A DNA stretch of 64,000 nt from CAWCPR01 sp963797475 (GTDB lineage: Bacteria > Chloroflexota > Anaerolineae > Anaerolineales > UBA4823). The notes below the pieces were generated by a model, which worked only from the letters and a program-made list of their open reading frames with translations, made no database searches and was not told where the DNA came from. The stretch spans positions 124,001 through 188,000 of the forward strand of contig CAWCPR010000020.1 in the NCBI GenBank assembly GCA_963797475.1. The letters run 5' to 3'. Shown here piece after piece: positions 62,620 to 64,000 of this stretch; within the stretch, counting starts at the first letter, position 1, and the number at the start of each line of letters is the position of its first letter. The position numbers were made by a program, and so were the translations under genes.

Positions 62620-63422
62620 ATGACAGGGAAAGTCGTCACAGTCACATCTGGCAAAGGCGGTGTGGGCAAAACAACCGCGACTGCCAACATTGGGGCTGCT
62701 TTGGCAGCCGTCGGAAATAAAGTTGTCTGCATCGATGCTGATATCGGTCTGAGAAACCTGGACGTCGTTTTGGGGCTTGAGAACCGTATTGTCTACGACC
62801 TGGTAGATGTCGTCGAAGGACGCTGCCGATTACGCCAGGCCCTCATTCGTGATAAGCGCCTGCCAGAATTATTCTTGATCCCTGCGGCCCAGACGCGCGA
62901 CAAAAGCGCAGTGTCGCCAAGTGACATGGTGCGGCTGTGTGATGACCTGCGCCAGGATTTCGATTGGATCATCATCAACTCACCTGCAGGATCGAGCGCG
63001 GCTTTCGCAATGCTTTAGCGCCAGCGAATATCGTTCTCGTAGTGACCAATCCGGAGGTGTCAGCAGTTCGTGACGCCGATCGCATTATCGGGTTGGTAGA
63101 GGCTGAAGAGAAAGGTCCGGCGCGCCTTGTAATTAACCGCATTAAGCCCAGCATGGTACGGCGCGGTGAAATGCTCTCGGCAGATGATGTGTTGGAACTG
63201 CTCGCTGTCGAATTAATCGGGATGGTGCCGGATGATGAGAATGTTATCACCAGCACGAACCGAGGATTGCCCATCGTAATGGATGGTCGCAGCAAAGCCG
63301 GGCAGGCGTTTCGGAACATTGCCCGCCGGTTACAAGGTGAAGAGGTTCCATTCCTCTCGCTGGATGATGAGGGTGGCTTGTTTGGTCGCCTGGCGCGCTT
63401 AATTCGCCCAGGAGGTGATTAA
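62620..63422 (+). CDS. minD: Septum-site determining ATPase MinD, one frameshift
   Basis: The membrane-associated ATPase of the Min oscillator. Walker A SGKGGVGKTTATANIG lies near residue 9. At INSPAG the frame stops after SSAAFAML; in another frame the expected IERGFRNALAPANIVLVVTNPEVSAVRDADRIIGL follows. One missing base at 62989-62991 (GCAGGATCGAG for GCAGGNATCGAG) explains this. Pieces are 62620-63018 and about 62991-63422. The membrane-targeting helix LFGRLARLIRPGGD is intact, so the repaired protein of about 268 residues is complete. Confidence 0.92.
63410..63419 (+). promoter_or_regulatory. Near-perfect Shine-Dalgarno sequence of minE
   Basis: AGGAGGTGAT matches the 16S rRNA 3' end over ten bases. 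It overlaps the minD C-terminal codons and ends next to the minD stop, so minE translation should be very efficient and can restart ribosomes from minD. Confidence 0.8.
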
Positions 63423-63423
63423 G

Positions 63424-63693
63424 ATGAGCAGCTTTTTGGACCGCCTATTAGGACGCGACACGAAGAGCGCCCACATGGCCAAGGAGCGCATGAAACTGGT
63501 GTTAATCCACGACCGTACGGATTTGACGCCAGGCGCCTTGGAGTCCTTGAAAGATGAGCTGATCGAGGTCATTTCCCGTCACATTGAAATTGACCCAAAT
63601 GCTGTGCGCATCGATATGACCCAGGAAGGGCGCGAGCAGCGTTTGATTGCGGATATTCCTTTACGGACCGTGCGTAAAAGGCGAACTGGCTAG
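63424..63693 (+). CDS. minE: Cell-division topological specificity factor MinE
   Basis: An 89-residue partner of MinD. Residues 1-30 have the membrane-binding and anti-MinCD region (SFLDRLLGRDTKSAHMAKERMKLVLIHDR), then the dimer domain with LIEVISRHIEIDPNAVRIDM. The ATG at 63424 is chosen for its Shine-Dalgarno; the GTG at 63415 lies inside it. Confidence 0.94.
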   Translation: MSSFLDRLLGRDTKSAHMAKERMKLVLIHDRTDLTPGALESLKDELIEVISRHIEIDPNAVRIDMTQEGREQRLIADIPLRTVRKRRTG

Positions 63694-63766
63694 GAAATCA
63701 GGAGAACATTTCTCGGGGTTGCTTGAACGACAAAGGCATCTCCATAAGAATTGTTGCAAAAAGTTT

Positions 63767-64000
63767 ATGCGTGAAACAACGACTACAACAACCTGGCGCC
63801 ATTTTGACTTCTGGTTGCTGGGCGCGGTGGCGCTGCTGGTGATTTTTGGCATAACAATGATCCGGTCTGCAGTCGCCGGAAATATTGAGCTGGCCCAATT
63901 GGATCTTGTGCGCCGGCAAATCATTTTCGCTGTGGCAGGTTTCGCGGTGATCCTGATGGTAACCGCCATCGATTATCACCTGTGGGCCTCGATCAGCCAG
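63767..64000 (+). CDS. rodA: SEDS-family peptidoglycan polymerase RodA (5' end only)
   Basis: The frame starts at the ATG at 63767 and runs past the window end (78 codons visible). It has a hydrophilic Thr-rich N-terminus, a first helix with FDFWLLGAVALLVIFGITMIRSA, the hydrophilic loop with LVRRQIIFAVAGFAVIL and YHLWAS, the pattern of RodA/FtsW. With mrdA upstream it is probably RodA rather than FtsW. Confidence 0.8.
   Translation, partial: MRETTTTTTWRHFDFWLLGAVALLVIFGITMIRSAVAGNIELAQLDLVRRQIIFAVAGFAVILMVTAIDYHLWASISQ

Noticed and set aside
1..64000. tRNA, rRNA, CRISPR arrays, insertion sequences or prophage genes
   Set aside because: None could be seen on reading both strands; there is no transposase, integrase, capsid or repeat-spacer array.

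Overview
The window reads as one continuous stretch of bacterial chromosome with mid-range GC, dense coding and many tightly overlapping operons. Gene content fits a rod-shaped or filamentous aerobic heterotroph, most likely Chloroflexota of the Anaerolineae type. That placement is my inference from overall gene style: an E1 alpha-beta fusion, a nuoCD fusion, PT-rich lipoproteins with NBR1-Ig and CAP domains, DUF58/transglutaminase pairs, and frequent TTG starts. There is no rRNA, tRNA, CRISPR array, insertion sequence or phage in the window.

Layout. 1-2.1 kb: end of a thioesterase gene and proS. 2.1-11.8 kb (minus strand): a fatty-acid beta-oxidation operon (SCP2, thiolase, FadN-type bifunctional enzyme, alpha/beta-hydrolase lipoprotein, two acyl-CoA dehydrogenases, MBL hydrolase) headed by a TetR regulator with a palindromic operator. 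12-25.5 kb: tatA, lipoproteins, a MOP-superfamily exporter, a broken LysE exporter, a fused E1 dehydrogenase, a PaaH-like dehydrogenase, a DUF58/transglutaminase pair, a crotonase and a CAP lipoprotein. 25.6-35.3 kb: aerobic aromatic catabolism, with an aldehyde dehydrogenase, paaABCD (PaaB is an internal duplication) and then the homogentisate route (4-hydroxyphenylpyruvate dioxygenase, FAH-family hydrolase, homogentisate dioxygenase).

35.4-40.6 kb (minus strand) is the most exciting part. A 70-residue peptide ending in Trp-Gly-Ala is followed 9 bases later by a ComQ-like isoprenyl transferase. Next come a membrane histidine kinase with an N-terminal extracytoplasmic PDZ-like domain and many membrane segments (the ComP layout) and a response regulator with an HD-GYP c-di-GMP phosphodiesterase output. 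Together these look like a ComQXPA-type prenyl-peptide signalling system outside the Firmicutes, with output to c-di-GMP instead of LuxR-type transcription.

40.9-56.6 kb: an MBL hydrolase, two small proteins, ribokinase, a SufR-like Fe-S regulator divergent from iscX-nuoB-nuoCD-nuoI, an Mrp ATPase, a RicT/PSP1 protein, a PIG-L deacetylase, an M20 peptidase, a metal/cobalamin-binding protein, and a GntR regulator with korAB. 56.8-64 kb: the cell-shape and division locus mreBCD-mrdA-minCDE-rodA (rodA cut by the window end).

Five genes (LysE, PaaH-like, aldehyde dehydrogenase, histidine kinase twice, minD) carry single-base frameshifts. Two of the six clearly sit in homopolymers, and one is in minD, so sequencing or assembly error is the likeliest explanation. 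I annotate these genes over their full repaired span.
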